Shown one piece after another: positions 43,735 through 52,460 of a stretch of 64,000 bases of DNA. The stretch is from positions 62,001-126,000 of the forward strand of contig DASVQB010000003.1 in NCBI GenBank assembly GCA_036389295.1, read 5' to 3'. Source of the DNA: AC-37 sp036389295. Its GTDB lineage: Bacteria; Actinomycetota; Thermoleophilia; Solirubrobacterales; Thermoleophilaceae. Numbering within the stretch: position 1 is the stretch's first letter; the number at the start of each line of letters is the position of its first letter. Below the pieces are notes generated by a model, which was not told the DNA's origin, ran no database searches, and worked only from the letters and a program-made list of their open reading frames with translations. A program made the translations under genes and the position numbers.

Positions 43735-43804
43735 GGTCCCTCCTCGCTGGCGATTCCCCCCGGCTCTCCCGGGCCGTACCCGGCGCCCCGACGGCCAAAC
43801 GGCG

Positions 43805-43810
43805 TAGCCT
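43805..43810 (+). promoter_or_regulatory. candidate -10 box TAGCCT
   Basis: Box 9 nt before the GTG of the LLM-type oxidoreductase, in an 85-bp divergent gap. Confidence 0.45.
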
Positions 43811-43819
43811 CCCCGCCCC

Positions 43820-44833
43820 GTGGCACCGAGCGACCAAGCCGCGCGCCCGTCCCTCGTCCTGACCGCGGGCTCGCTCGGCGACCTCGCGAGCGCCGCGCGC
43901 CAGGCGGAGGAGGGCGGGTTCGAGTCCGTCTGGTCGACCGAGTTCTACGACCGCTCGGCCACGATCGCGACGGCGGCGATGTCCGGCTCGACCCGCACGG
44001 TCGAGCTCGGGACCGCCATCGCCTACGCGTTCGGCCGCACGCCGCTCGTCCTGGCGGCGGAGGCGCGCGACCTCGACGAGATCTCGGGCGGGCGGTTCAC
44101 GCTCGGGCTCGGCACCGGCACGCGGCGGATGCAGCAGGACTGGCACGGGCTCGACGGCGAGCACCCCGCGTCGCGCATGGAGGAGCTCGTGCCGCTAGTC
44201 CGCCGCCTGTGGCGCCTGCACGAGGGGCCGATCGAGCACGAGGGCCGCTTCTACCGACTGAAGGTCACGCCGACCGCGCCCCCGCAGCACCCGCTCCGCC
44301 TCGACCTCCCGATCTTCATGGGCGGCGTCAACGCGCGGATGATCGAGGCCGCCGGACGGGTGGCGGACGGGCTCGTGGGCCACCCGCTGTTCACGCCCGA
44401 GTACGTGCGCGACGTGGTCCGCCCGGCGCTCGCCAGGGGGGCGGAGCACTCCGGCCGCGGCGCCGCGGTGCCGATCGCCGGCTACCTGACCTGCTCGGTC
44501 GACGCGGACCGCGACGCCGCGCGCGACGCCGCGCGGGCGGTCGTGGCCTTCAACTCGACGGTGAAGACGTACGAGTCGATCCACCGCCTCCACGGCTTCG
44601 AGCCGAACGTCGAGCGGATCCGCGAGGCGTGGCGCGAGCGCGACTTCCCCGGGATGGCGAGCGCGGTGACGGACGAGATGCTCGACACGATCGCGCTTGC
44701 CGGCACGCCCGACGAGGTCCGCGAGCGGTTCGCCGAACGGTGGGCCGGCACCTACGAGCGCACGCTGCTCTGGCCCCCGGCCTTCCGCGGGATGGACGCC
44801 ATCGAGGCGGTCGTACGGGCGTTCTCGGAGTAG
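43820..44833 (+). CDS. LLM-class flavin-dependent oxidoreductase
   Basis: 337-residue TIM-barrel of the luciferase-like (bacterial luciferase / F420-dependent) superfamily. SLVLTAGSLGDLASAARQAEEGGFESVWSTE opens the barrel; GGRFTLGLGTGTRR is the conserved loop that packs on the deazaflavin or FMN. C-terminal GTPDEVRERF is typical. Substrate unknown; in actinobacteria most relatives use F420. GTG start with a TAGCCT box upstream. Confidence 0.85.
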   Translation: MAPSDQAARPSLVLTAGSLGDLASAARQAEEGGFESVWSTEFYDRSATIATAAMSGSTRTVELGTAIAYAFGRTPLVLAAEARDLDEISGGRFTLGLGTGTRRMQQDWHGLDGEHPASRMEELVPLVRRLWRLHEGPIEHEGRFYRLKVTPTAPPQHPLRLDLPIFMGGVNARMIEAAGRVADGLVGHPLFTPEYVRDVVRPALARGAEHSGRGAAVPIAGYLTCSVDADRDAARDAARAVVAFNSTVKTYESIHRLHGFEPNVERIREAWRERDFPGMASAVTDEMLDTIALAGTPDEVRERFAERWAGTYERTLLWPPAFRGMDAIEAVVRAFSE

Positions 44834-44859
44834 CGCTGGCGACGAGGAGGGATCGCCGC

Positions 44860-44865
44860 TAGGCT
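44860..44865 (+). promoter_or_regulatory. candidate -10 box TAGGCT
   Basis: Box in the gap before the FAD oxidase. Because the best start is 44948, this would give a leader of about 75 nt. Confidence 0.35.
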
Positions 44866-44947
44866 CGTGTGCGGCGTGCCCGGCTGGCCCTGCCGGCGCG
44901 GCGCCGATCGAATCCGTACCCCGACCGGCTCCACCAGGAGGACTCGC

Positions 44948-46333
44948 ATGACCCCGATCGCCCCCGAGCTCCGCTCGCTCGTCCGCCGCGTCGTCACCGC
45001 TGGCGACCCCGGCTGGGACGACGCCCGCCAGGCGTTCAACCTGCTCGTCGACCAGCTGCCGAGCGCGGTCGTGTTCCCCGAGTCGGCCGAGGAGGTCGCG
45101 CACGTGGTCGGCTTCGCGCGCGAGCACGGCCTGCGCGTGGCGCCGCAGAGCACGGGCCACAACGCCGGGCCGCTCGGCTCGCTCGAGGGCACGCTGCTCG
45201 TCCGGACCTCGCGCATGAACCGCTTCGAGATCGACCCCGAGGCCCGGCGCGCGCGCGTCGAGGCCGGGGTGCTGTGGCAGGACGTCGTACCGCAGGCGGC
45301 CGAGCACGGCCTGGCCGCCCTGCACGGCTCGTCACCGAACGTCGGCGTGGTCGGCTACACGCTCGGCGGCGGCCTCGGCTGGCTCGCCCGCAAGCACGGC
45401 CTCGCCGCGAACAGCGTCCAGGCCGTGGAGCTCGTGACCGCGGACGGCGGCCTGCTCCGCGCGGACCGCGACACCGAGCCCGACCTCTTCTGGGCCCTCC
45501 GCGGCGGCGGCGGCAGCTTCGGCGTGGTCACCGCGATCGAGTTCGCGCTCCACCCGGTCGCCGACCTGTACGCGGGCGCGATGTTCTTCCCGTTCGAGCG
45601 CGCCTCGGAGGTCCTGCACGCGTGGCGCGAGTGGACGGCGGCGACGCCGGACGAGGTCACGTCGGTCGGCCGGATCCTCCAGCTCCCGCCGGTCCCCGAC
45701 ATCCCCGAGCCCCTGCGCGGGGGGTCGTTCGCGGTCGTCGAGGCGGCGTTCCTGGGGACCGAGGCCGACGGCGCCGAGCTGCTGCGGCCGCTCCGCGAGC
45801 TCGGTCCCGGAATGGACACCCTCGCGGCCGCTCCGCTCACCGCGCTGTCCGGGCTCCACATGGACCCCGAGCACCCGGTCCCGGCGCTGACCGAGCACTC
45901 GATGATCCGCGACCTGCCGGCCGAGGGCGTCGACGCGTTCGTCGGCGCGGCTGGACCCGGGTCGGGCTCGCCGCTCCTGACGGTGGAGCTGCGGCAGCTC
46001 GGCGGCGCGCTGGCGCGGCCGGAGCCGGGGCACGGCGCCTCCGCCGCGCTCGACGGCGAGTTCGCGATGTTCGCCGTCGGCGTGCCGTCGGACTCGCCGG
46101 AGGTGCTGTCGAAGCCGGAGATCGCCGCGGCCGTCGTGGCCGGGCTCGGCCAGGTCAAGGCGGCCCTCGCGCCGTACGCGACCGGCCGCGGGTACTCGAA
46201 CTTCGTCGAGACCGCCCGCGGCATGGCCGGCCTGTTCGACGCCGAGACGTGCGGCCGGCTGTCGGCGGTGAAGGCGAAGCACGATCCGGGGAACGTGTTC
46301 CGGGCCAACCACCCGATCGAGCCGACCGCGTAG
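44948..46333 (+). CDS. FAD-linked oxidase (berberine-bridge-enzyme-like)
   Basis: 461 residues. FAD-binding PP-loop domain: RVAPQSTGHNAG holds the histidine that carries covalent FAD in this family, and NVGVVGYTLGGGLGWLARKHGLAAN is the second FAD segment. A central substrate domain follows, ending with the BBE motif region KAKHDPGNVFRANHPI. ATG at 44948 has an AGGAGGA ribosome site 5 nt upstream; a longer frame exists but begins in unlikely sequence. Oxidises an alcohol, sugar or phenolic with O2; substrate unknown. Confidence 0.87.
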   Translation: MTPIAPELRSLVRRVVTAGDPGWDDARQAFNLLVDQLPSAVVFPESAEEVAHVVGFAREHGLRVAPQSTGHNAGPLGSLEGTLLVRTSRMNRFEIDPEARRARVEAGVLWQDVVPQAAEHGLAALHGSSPNVGVVGYTLGGGLGWLARKHGLAANSVQAVELVTADGGLLRADRDTEPDLFWALRGGGGSFGVVTAIEFALHPVADLYAGAMFFPFERASEVLHAWREWTAATPDEVTSVGRILQLPPVPDIPEPLRGGSFAVVEAAFLGTEADGAELLRPLRELGPGMDTLAAAPLTALSGLHMDPEHPVPALTEHSMIRDLPAEGVDAFVGAAGPGSGSPLLTVELRQLGGALARPEPGHGASAALDGEFAMFAVGVPSDSPEVLSKPEIAAAVVAGLGQVKAALAPYATGRGYSNFVETARGMAGLFDAETCGRLSAVKAKHDPGNVFRANHPIEPTA

Positions 46334-46338
46334 GCCGC

Positions 46339-46344
46339 TAGGGT
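46339..46344 (+). promoter_or_regulatory. candidate -10 box TAGGGT
   Basis: TAnnnT box 8 nt before the GTG of the DUF2269-like gene. Confidence 0.4.
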
Positions 46345-46352
46345 CCCGGCCC

Positions 46353-46850
46353 GTGCTCGCGTCGTTCGTCACGGGCTACGAGCTCTCGGTCTTCCTCCAC
46401 ATCACGGTGGTGGTGGTCGGGTTCGGCGCGACCTTCGCGGAGGCGATCACGTTCCCGGTGGCGATGCGGCTCGACCCGCGCCACCTGCCGTACGTCCACC
46501 GGCTCCAGCGGTCGATCAACCAGTGGCTCGCCACGCCCGCGCAGGTGCTCGTCCTGGCCACCGGCTTCTACCAGGTGGCCGACGGCGACTGGGACCTCGG
46601 CGACGTCTGGATCGGCACGTCGATCCTGATCGTGGTCGTGCTGGCGGGGCTCGTGCACGGCTACTTCGTGCCGAGCGACCGCCGGCTCGAGGCGATGATC
46701 TCGGGCGAGGTCGAGGCGGCCGGCGGCGGCGAGTTCACGCCGTCCGAGGAGTACATGCGGCAGGCGCGGACCCAGGGAATCGTCGGGACGGTCACAGGCC
46801 TGCTGCTCGTGCTCGCGATCTTCCTGATGGTCACCAAGCCCGGGCTGTAG
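46353..46850 (+). CDS. DUF2269-like integral membrane protein
   Basis: 165 residues with four likely membrane spans (SVFLHITVVVVGFGATF, QVLVLATGFYQV, SILIVVVLAGLVHGYF, VGTVTGLLLVLAIFLMV). A histidine in the first span and the conserved GxxxAxAxxF-like region recall DUF2269 proteins, function unknown. GTG start. It stands alone between an FAD oxidase and a dehydrogenase, 19 nt and 68 nt away. Confidence 0.7.
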   Translation: MLASFVTGYELSVFLHITVVVVGFGATFAEAITFPVAMRLDPRHLPYVHRLQRSINQWLATPAQVLVLATGFYQVADGDWDLGDVWIGTSILIVVVLAGLVHGYFVPSDRRLEAMISGEVEAAGGGEFTPSEEYMRQARTQGIVGTVTGLLLVLAIFLMVTKPGL

Positions 46851-46901
46851 CGACGGCGCCGCCGCGGTGCGGGCGGCCGATCGCGCGCCGCCCGGGCGCG
46901 C

Positions 46902-46907
46902 TACCGT
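46902..46907 (+). promoter_or_regulatory. candidate -10 box TACCGT
   Basis: TAnnnT box 11 nt before the ATG of the Glu/Leu/Phe/Val dehydrogenase. Confidence 0.4.
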
Positions 46908-46918
46908 GCCGGCGCGGC

Positions 46919-48241
46919 ATGGCGGAGAGGCGCGGCACGGGCGGATGGGACGACGTCCTCGCGACGGAGCGGCACCTCGTGTCGCCGGGCTCGGAGTGGC
47001 GCTCCGAGCTCTACGCCATCGCCGTCGCCCAGTTCGAGGCCGCCGCCGACCGGCTCGGCCTCGACCCCGAGATCCGCACCCGGCTGATCGAGCCTCGACG
47101 CGCGATGGTCGTCAACTTCCCGGTCCGCCGCGACGACGGCGAGATCGAGTCGTACACGGGCTACCGCGTGCAGCACACGCTCACGATGGGGCCGACGAAG
47201 GGCGGCGTCCGCTACGCGCCGGGCGTGTCGCTCGGCGAGTGCGCCGCGCTCGCTATGTGGATGACGTTCAAGTGCGCGCTGCTCGAGCTGCCGTTCGGCG
47301 GCGCCAAGGGGGGCGTGCGGTGCGACCCGAACCGCCTCTCGACCGGCGAGCTCGAGCGGGTCACGCGGCGCTACGCGGCGGAGATCTTCCCGGTCATCGG
47401 GCCCGACCGCGACGTGCCGGCGCCCGACATGGCGACCGGCGAGCGCGAGATGGCCTGGTTCATGGACACCTACTCGCAGCAGGTCGGGCACTCGGTGCCG
47501 GAGATCGTGACCGGCAAGCCGGTCGTGCTCGGCGGCACCGAGGGGCGGCGCACGGCGACCGGCCTCGGCGTCGTCCACTGCACCGAGGCGGTCCTCGAGC
47601 ACCTCGACCTGCCGGTCGCCGGCCAGCGCGTCGTGGTCCAGGGCTTCGGATCCGTCGGCGCGGTCGTCGCGTACGAGCTGGCGGCGCGCGGCGCGACGAT
47701 CGTGGGCGTCTCGGACGTGACCTGCGGCGTCGTGGACGAGCGCGGGCTCGACGTCGACGAGCTGATCGAGTGGGTCGCCGAGAACCGGTTCCTGCGCGGC
47801 TGCCCGCGCGGGCGGGAGGTGGGCCGCACCGAGATCCTCGAGACGCCGTGCGACCTGCTCGTCCCGGCCGCGCTCGAGCGGCAGGTAACCGAGGACAACG
47901 CGCGCGCGATCGACTGCTCGATCCTCGTCGAGGCCGCCAACGGGCCGACGACGCCGGGGGCGGACGCCATCCTGCGCGAGCGCGGGATCGTCGTCGTGCC
48001 GGACGTGCTCGCGAACGCCGGCGGCGTGACCGTGAGCTACTTCGAGTGGGTCCAGGACCAGCAGCGGATCCCGTGGCACGCGGAGCAGGTCGAGGAGAAG
48101 CTGAGGGAGCGGCTGCGCGAGGCGCTCGCGCGGGTCGTCGCCGCGGGCGAGCGGCTCGAGGTCGACTGGCGCACCGCCGCGCAGTCGGTCGCGATCGAGC
48201 GGGTGGCCGAGGCGGCCCGCCTGCGGGCCGTCTACCCCTGA
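46919..48241 (+). CDS. Glu/Leu/Phe/Val dehydrogenase (glutamate dehydrogenase type)
   Basis: 440 residues, hexameric-GDH length. The substrate domain has GYRVQHTLTMGPTKGGVRY and the catalytic lysine in PFGGAKGGV. The nucleotide domain has VVQGFGSVGAVVAYELA, a GxGxxG-type Rossmann turn, and VPDVLANAGGVTVSYFEWVQ. These fit NAD(P)-dependent oxidative deamination of glutamate to 2-oxoglutarate. ATG fixed by family alignment. Cytoplasmic, links nitrogen and carbon metabolism. No neighbour refines the substrate. Confidence 0.92.
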   Translation: MAERRGTGGWDDVLATERHLVSPGSEWRSELYAIAVAQFEAAADRLGLDPEIRTRLIEPRRAMVVNFPVRRDDGEIESYTGYRVQHTLTMGPTKGGVRYAPGVSLGECAALAMWMTFKCALLELPFGGAKGGVRCDPNRLSTGELERVTRRYAAEIFPVIGPDRDVPAPDMATGEREMAWFMDTYSQQVGHSVPEIVTGKPVVLGGTEGRRTATGLGVVHCTEAVLEHLDLPVAGQRVVVQGFGSVGAVVAYELAARGATIVGVSDVTCGVVDERGLDVDELIEWVAENRFLRGCPRGREVGRTEILETPCDLLVPAALERQVTEDNARAIDCSILVEAANGPTTPGADAILRERGIVVVPDVLANAGGVTVSYFEWVQDQQRIPWHAEQVEEKLRERLREALARVVAAGERLEVDWRTAAQSVAIERVAEAARLRAVYP

Positions 48242-48294
48242 CGGCGCCGCGCGGGGTCACGTCCCAGCGGAGGTCGTGCCGCGGCCCCGGCGCC

Positions 48295-49806
48295 TCAGCG
48301 CGCGGCCGGCTTGCGCCTTCGCTTCGCCGGCAGGACCTCGACCTCCGCCGAGCTCTCCTTCTCGGCGCGGTTGCCGGCCAGGTCCGTCGCTGCCACCCGC
48401 AGCTCGAACGTCCCGGCCGTCGTGGGGGTCCATTCGAGGAAGCGCTTCCCGCGGCCGACGGTCGCGGTCCGGCGGAGGACCGTCCGCTCGCCGTCCAGCA
48501 CGGTGAGCGTCACGCGTGAGATCTTCGAGAGCTTCAGCCGCAGGCGGCCGGCCCGCCGGGCTCGCAGCCGGCTGCGTAGCGCGCGGACGATCGGCGGCAC
48601 GTCGAGATAGCCCGTGAACCGGGTCGCCGTGTCGCAGTAGACGGGCGCGGCGGTGCGGTCGCAGAGCCGGGCCAGGAAGTCGCGGACGAGCCGGTGGTAG
48701 CTCAGGTCGGACTCGCGCTCGAGCGAGTAGAGCGACCAGGCTCCGGTGTCGTAGAGCGGTACCTCGCGCCGGGCCTCGGCGTCGCCGGACTCGGCCAGCA
48801 GGCGGGCGCGCGGGTCGGCGGTGAGCTGGGCCGCGTCGCTCAGGCCGATCACGGCCTGGAGGAAGCCGTTCAGCACGCGCAGGTCCGGCGCGAAGCTGTA
48901 GAGCAGGTAGTGGGGGCCGAGCGCGTCGTCGACGCGGACGCCCTGCGGCGGCGGCGTCTCGAACAGGGCGAGGGCGCGCAGGGCCAGGTCGCGGTACGCC
49001 GGCTCGCCGAGGCGGTCGGCCGCGCGGGCGAGCGCCTGCACGGCGGTGCCCTGGGACATCCCGCTCGTCCACGGCGGCTCGCCGCCGTCGAAGCGGAAGC
49101 CGTACTCCCAGGCAAGCACTCCGCCGCGGTCGCTCGCGAGCGAGACCAGCTCGTCGAGCAGCGCGCGCAGGTCGGCGTCCCGCCCGTCCGCCCAGAGCGC
49201 GTTCGCCTTGCCGAAGTTGGCGAGGACCTGGATCTGGAGGCCCTGGCCCGGATAGTGCTGCCAGACCAGCTCGCTCCCCTCGAACTCGACGCGCTGGCCC
49301 GAGCGCAGCAGCGGGCCGGTGGTCCACCACTCGCGGTTGCGGTCGATCGTCAGGAACAGCGGCGCGAGGCGCGACGGCGTGAGCTGCCCGGTCGCGGCGA
49401 CCGCCTCGACGTTCGCCAGCGCGCCGCCCAGCTCCGCCCTGCGTGCGCCGGTGAGCTTCTTGTACGCCTTGCGCGCGCGGTTGTAGGTCGCGCGGCGGGC
49501 GTCGTGCGCGGCCTGGTCGATCGCGCCCTCGGCGAGCAGGCGGGCGAGCTCGCCGCGGACGGTCGGGTGGGCCGCCGCCGACCGCAGGGCGCGGCGGCCG
49601 CGCGCGCTCGCGGCTCCGCGCGGGCGTGCGTGCGCCCTCCCGCTCGCGGGCGCTGCCGGCGGCAGGTCCGCGGCGGGCAGGTGCGGGTCGTCGTGACGCT
49701 CGGCGTGGCGACCGTCCAGCACGACCACGGGTGACGCGGCCGCCTGGGCGGATCCGGCCGCGAGCGCGGCGAGCGCGGCGAGCAGGGCTGCGGTCCGGGA
49801 CCTCAC
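48295..49806 (-). CDS. secreted D-glucuronyl C5-epimerase-like protein
   Basis: 503 residues with a signal peptide (about 1-25). The middle carries the C5-epimerase C-terminal pattern: PPWTSGMSQGTAVQAL, HYLLYSFAPDLRVLNGFLQAVIGL and DTGAWSLYSLE with a following Tyr/His segment. The last 90 residues form a separate beta-sandwich (Ig-like, FELRVAATDLAGN). Family enzymes flip D-glucuronate to L-iduronate in finished glycans. In bacteria the substrate is open; a secreted form could act on the exported polysaccharide of this locus. GTG start 7 nt after TAGCAT. Confidence 0.78.
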   Translation of the reverse strand: MRSRTAALLAALAALAAGSAQAAASPVVVLDGRHAERHDDPHLPAADLPPAAPASGRAHARPRGAASARGRRALRSAAAHPTVRGELARLLAEGAIDQAAHDARRATYNRARKAYKKLTGARRAELGGALANVEAVAATGQLTPSRLAPLFLTIDRNREWWTTGPLLRSGQRVEFEGSELVWQHYPGQGLQIQVLANFGKANALWADGRDADLRALLDELVSLASDRGGVLAWEYGFRFDGGEPPWTSGMSQGTAVQALARAADRLGEPAYRDLALRALALFETPPPQGVRVDDALGPHYLLYSFAPDLRVLNGFLQAVIGLSDAAQLTADPRARLLAESGDAEARREVPLYDTGAWSLYSLERESDLSYHRLVRDFLARLCDRTAAPVYCDTATRFTGYLDVPPIVRALRSRLRARRAGRLRLKLSKISRVTLTVLDGERTVLRRTATVGRGKRFLEWTPTTAGTFELRVAATDLAGNRAEKESSAEVEVLPAKRRRKPAAR

Positions 49807-49813
49807 CCGCCCG

Positions 49814-49819
49814 ATGCTA
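49814..49819 (-). promoter_or_regulatory. candidate -10 box TAGCAT
   Basis: Minus-strand TAnnnT box 7 nt before the GTG of the epimerase-like gene. Confidence 0.4.
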
Positions 49820-49951
49820 GGACGGCCGCGCGGCGGTGCCGTCGGACAAGTGCGCATTGGCCCTAACGCCGGGACGAGGGGTCGCGTCGTTGGGCCGGAC
49901 GGACTCGCACGGCGGCCGTCCTCCTGAAATCCACAGAGGAGGCGCAACGAA

Positions 49952-50731
49952 ATGCTTCACAAGAAGATCCTCATCCTGGCGGTGGCGGCGGCGAGCCTGG
50001 CGCTCGCGCTCCCGTCCGTCGCCGCGGCCCGGCCGGGCGGCGGTCGCGAGGGCCGGTCGGCTCGCGGGGCCCAGGGGCTCCGGGGCGACGTGCCCAGCCG
50101 CGTCGCGTCGCGGGTGCGACGCGCGCGACGGGCGCTCGAGCGGGCGGAGGACCGCATCGACGACGGCGAGAACGCGGGTGCGGTCGCGTCGCTCGCGTCG
50201 GTTCGGAAGAACCTCGCCACGGCCCTCGAGGCGGCCGGCAAGCGGATCTCGGCCGACAACGGGCCGGCGTCGTTCCGGGCCGTGACCTCGACGCACCACG
50301 CCGTCGTGGACGGCACGGTCGGGATGTTCGACGGGGTCGACGACGGCGCGGTCGTCGACGCGCTCGCGACGACGCTGAAGGCGTCCCTCGACGGGCGCGA
50401 CCAGGCGGTCGACTCGATCGCCGCCCTCTCGGACGACGACCGCGAGGCGTACGGCGCGGTGCTGGACTCGATCTCCGACCAGACCGGCGACGAGCTGGAG
50501 GCGATCGACGAGGCGCTGGCCGACGACACCCTGACGGCCGAGGCCCGGAGCGCGCTGAGCGACTCCAAGGCGCAGGCCGAGGCGACCAGGACCGAGGTCC
50601 AGGGACTCGGCGGGGGCTCCGCGTCCGCGAGCGCCAGCTCCGAGGACGAGGACGGGGCCTCGGACGAGGGCCGGCGGCGCTGCCGCGACCGGAACGGGTC
50701 GGATGAGGGCTCGGACGACGGCGGCTCCTAG
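49952..50731 (+). CDS. secreted helical protein of unknown function
   Basis: 259 residues. Signal peptide about 1-26 (LILAVAAASLALALPSVAAA), then charged alpha-helical sequence rich in Ala, Asp and Arg (VRRARRALERAEDRIDDGEN) and a Ser/Asp/Glu-rich tail with two Cys-free acidic patches. No family recognised. A strong GAGGAGG ribosome site lies at 49936-49942. A GC hairpin follows and then the sigma factor gene, so it probably ends its own transcript. Confidence 0.7.
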   Translation: MLHKKILILAVAAASLALALPSVAAARPGGGREGRSARGAQGLRGDVPSRVASRVRRARRALERAEDRIDDGENAGAVASLASVRKNLATALEAAGKRISADNGPASFRAVTSTHHAVVDGTVGMFDGVDDGAVVDALATTLKASLDGRDQAVDSIAALSDDDREAYGAVLDSISDQTGDELEAIDEALADDTLTAEARSALSDSKAQAEATRTEVQGLGGGSASASASSEDEDGASDEGRRRCRDRNGSDEGSDDGGS

Positions 50732-50754
50732 GGCCGCTGGTCCTTCCCAGGGCT

Positions 50755-50783
50755 GGACGGGCCGGCACGACGCCGGCCCGTCC
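50755..50783 (+). terminator. strong GC hairpin
   Basis: Perfect 12-bp stem (50755-50766 with 50772-50783) and 5-nt loop, 24 nt after the secreted-protein stop. No T-run. Confidence 0.65.
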
Positions 50784-50839
50784 ACTCGGTTCTCAGAGCT
50801 CTCTCAGGGATCCCACATGGGCCCCACAGGGCGGAGAGC

Positions 50840-52408
50840 TTGACTGTCGCCGTGCTGGGCTCGCCCCGACTCCTGTCCGACGAGCGGCTCGCGACCATGG
50901 CCGGCGGAAGCGACACCGCGTTCGCCGTGCTCTACCGGCGCTACGACGGGATGCTGCACGGCTACTGCCTCTCGATCGTGCGCGACGCCGACGACGCGCG
51001 CGACGCCCTCCAGAACGCCTGGATCAAGGTGCTCGTGGCGCTGCGCCGCCAGTCCCGGAGCGCGCCGGTGCGGCCGTGGCTGTTCCGGATCGTCCACAAC
51101 GAGGCGATCACGGTGCTGCGGCGCCGGCCGCGGGCCGAGCCGGTCCCGGACCTCGAGCGCAGCGGCACCGCGGTGGGAGCGGACGAGCAGGCCGTGAGCC
51201 GCGAGCGGGTGGCCGAGGTCGTCTCCGACCTGCGCGGCCTCCCCGAGGGGCAGCGCGCCGCGCTCGTCATGCGCGAGTGGGCCGACCTCGAGTACGGCGA
51301 GATCGCCGACGCGCTCGCGACCACCGAGGGAAACGCCCGTCAGCTCGTGTTCGCCGCCCGGACGGGGCTCCAGGAGTCGCACGCCGGGCGCGGGCTGCCG
51401 TGCGACGCGATCCGCCAGGACCTCGCCCACGCCGACGGCCGGACGCTCCGGCGGCGCCGGGTCCGGGCCCACCTCAGCTCGTGCCCGGCGTGCCAGGAGT
51501 TCTCCGTCGAGGTCCGCGAGCGGCGCCGCGAGGCCGCGGCCTTCCTGCCGCTGTCGCCGCTCGCCGGCGGCGGGCTGCTCCAGTCGATCGTCACCGCGGC
51601 CGGCGGGTCCGCGGGCGCGGGCGGCGGCGGGATCGCGCTCGGCTCGGCGCTCGCCAAGGGAGCGGTGGTGGCCGCGCTCGTGACCGGCGGGGTCGGCACG
51701 GCGGAGCTCACGATCTCGAGCCGGGACGGGGCGGACCGGTCGGCCTCGTCCGCCGGCGGGTTGGCGGAGCGCTCGGGCGGCGAGGGCGGCGGCGGCTCGT
51801 CGGCGGGCGGCTCGCCCGCGGACGGCTCCGGGATGGTGCTGGCGGGGCTCGGCGGAGCGGGTGGCGCCGGCGGCGCCGGCGCCCGGACGCGGAGCGGAGC
51901 GGGGTCGGACGGAGCCGCGCCGGAGCGCGGGGGCGCGAGGACGGGCGACGGCGCGCGCGGCGGCGGCCCCGGCGGCGGTCGAGGGCGCGGTGGCGGCGGC
52001 GGTCGAGGGCGCGGCGACGGTGGCGGCCCAGGTCGAGCGCGCGGTGGCGGAGCGCGCGATGGCGGCGGACCGCGCGGCTACGGCGGACCAGAGGCCGGCA
52101 TGGGCGGCGACGGCTTCGGCGGCCGGCACGACCGGCAGGCCTCCGGCTCGGGCTCCGGCGGCGGCGACTCCGGCGGCACCGGCGGCGGTACCGGCACCGG
52201 CTTCGGCGCCGGCGACTCCGGCCGCACCGGCGGCGACCGCCGCGGCGGCGACTACACCACGGCTTCGAGCCCGCCGCTCGGCGACTCCGGCACCCGCGAA
52301 TCGCGCTACCGGGACGCCCGTGTCGACGGCGCGGACTCGTTCGTCCGGCGCGCGCCGCGCGCGAGCGTCACGGATTCACACGAAGTCCTCAGAGCCCCCT
52401 TGGAGTAG
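50840..52408 (+). CDS. ECF sigma factor fused to zinc anti-sigma motif, membrane span and Gly-rich tail
   Basis: 522 residues. Sigma region 2 (about 20-95, LYRRYDGMLHGYCLSIVRDADDARDALQNAWIK) and region 4 (about 125-180, LPEGQRAALVMREWADLEYGEIADAL) form an ECF sigma factor. Next comes a zinc anti-sigma-type motif with C188 and H211-x3-C215-x2-C218, a hydrophobic span (about 265-290), and a 230-residue Gly/Arg/Ser-rich tail. A sigma factor tied to the membrane by its own inhibitor-like module would be released or opened by a signal. Start may be this TTG or the GTG at 50852; neither has ideal ribosome-site spacing. Confidence 0.8.
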   Translation: MTVAVLGSPRLLSDERLATMAGGSDTAFAVLYRRYDGMLHGYCLSIVRDADDARDALQNAWIKVLVALRRQSRSAPVRPWLFRIVHNEAITVLRRRPRAEPVPDLERSGTAVGADEQAVSRERVAEVVSDLRGLPEGQRAALVMREWADLEYGEIADALATTEGNARQLVFAARTGLQESHAGRGLPCDAIRQDLAHADGRTLRRRRVRAHLSSCPACQEFSVEVRERRREAAAFLPLSPLAGGGLLQSIVTAAGGSAGAGGGGIALGSALAKGAVVAALVTGGVGTAELTISSRDGADRSASSAGGLAERSGGEGGGGSSAGGSPADGSGMVLAGLGGAGGAGGAGARTRSGAGSDGAAPERGGARTGDGARGGGPGGGRGRGGGGGRGRGDGGGPGRARGGGARDGGGPRGYGGPEAGMGGDGFGGRHDRQASGSGSGGGDSGGTGGGTGTGFGAGDSGRTGGDRRGGDYTTASSPPLGDSGTRESRYRDARVDGADSFVRRAPRASVTDSHEVLRAPLE

Positions 52409-52460
52409 GCACAGATTCCGGCGCGAGATTGATCGCACAGTCCCCGAACCAGGAGCAGTC

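Noticed and set aside
44867..44947. Upstream GTG start for the FAD oxidase
   Set aside because: Adds 27 residues of Arg/Cys-rich sequence with no similarity, while the ATG at 44948 has a good ribosome site.
51930..52260. Alternative Ala-rich or Arg-rich open frames over the Gly-rich tail of the sigma protein
   Set aside because: All frames stay open here because of the base composition; only the frame continuous with the sigma domain has a coherent N-terminal fold, so the others are shadows.
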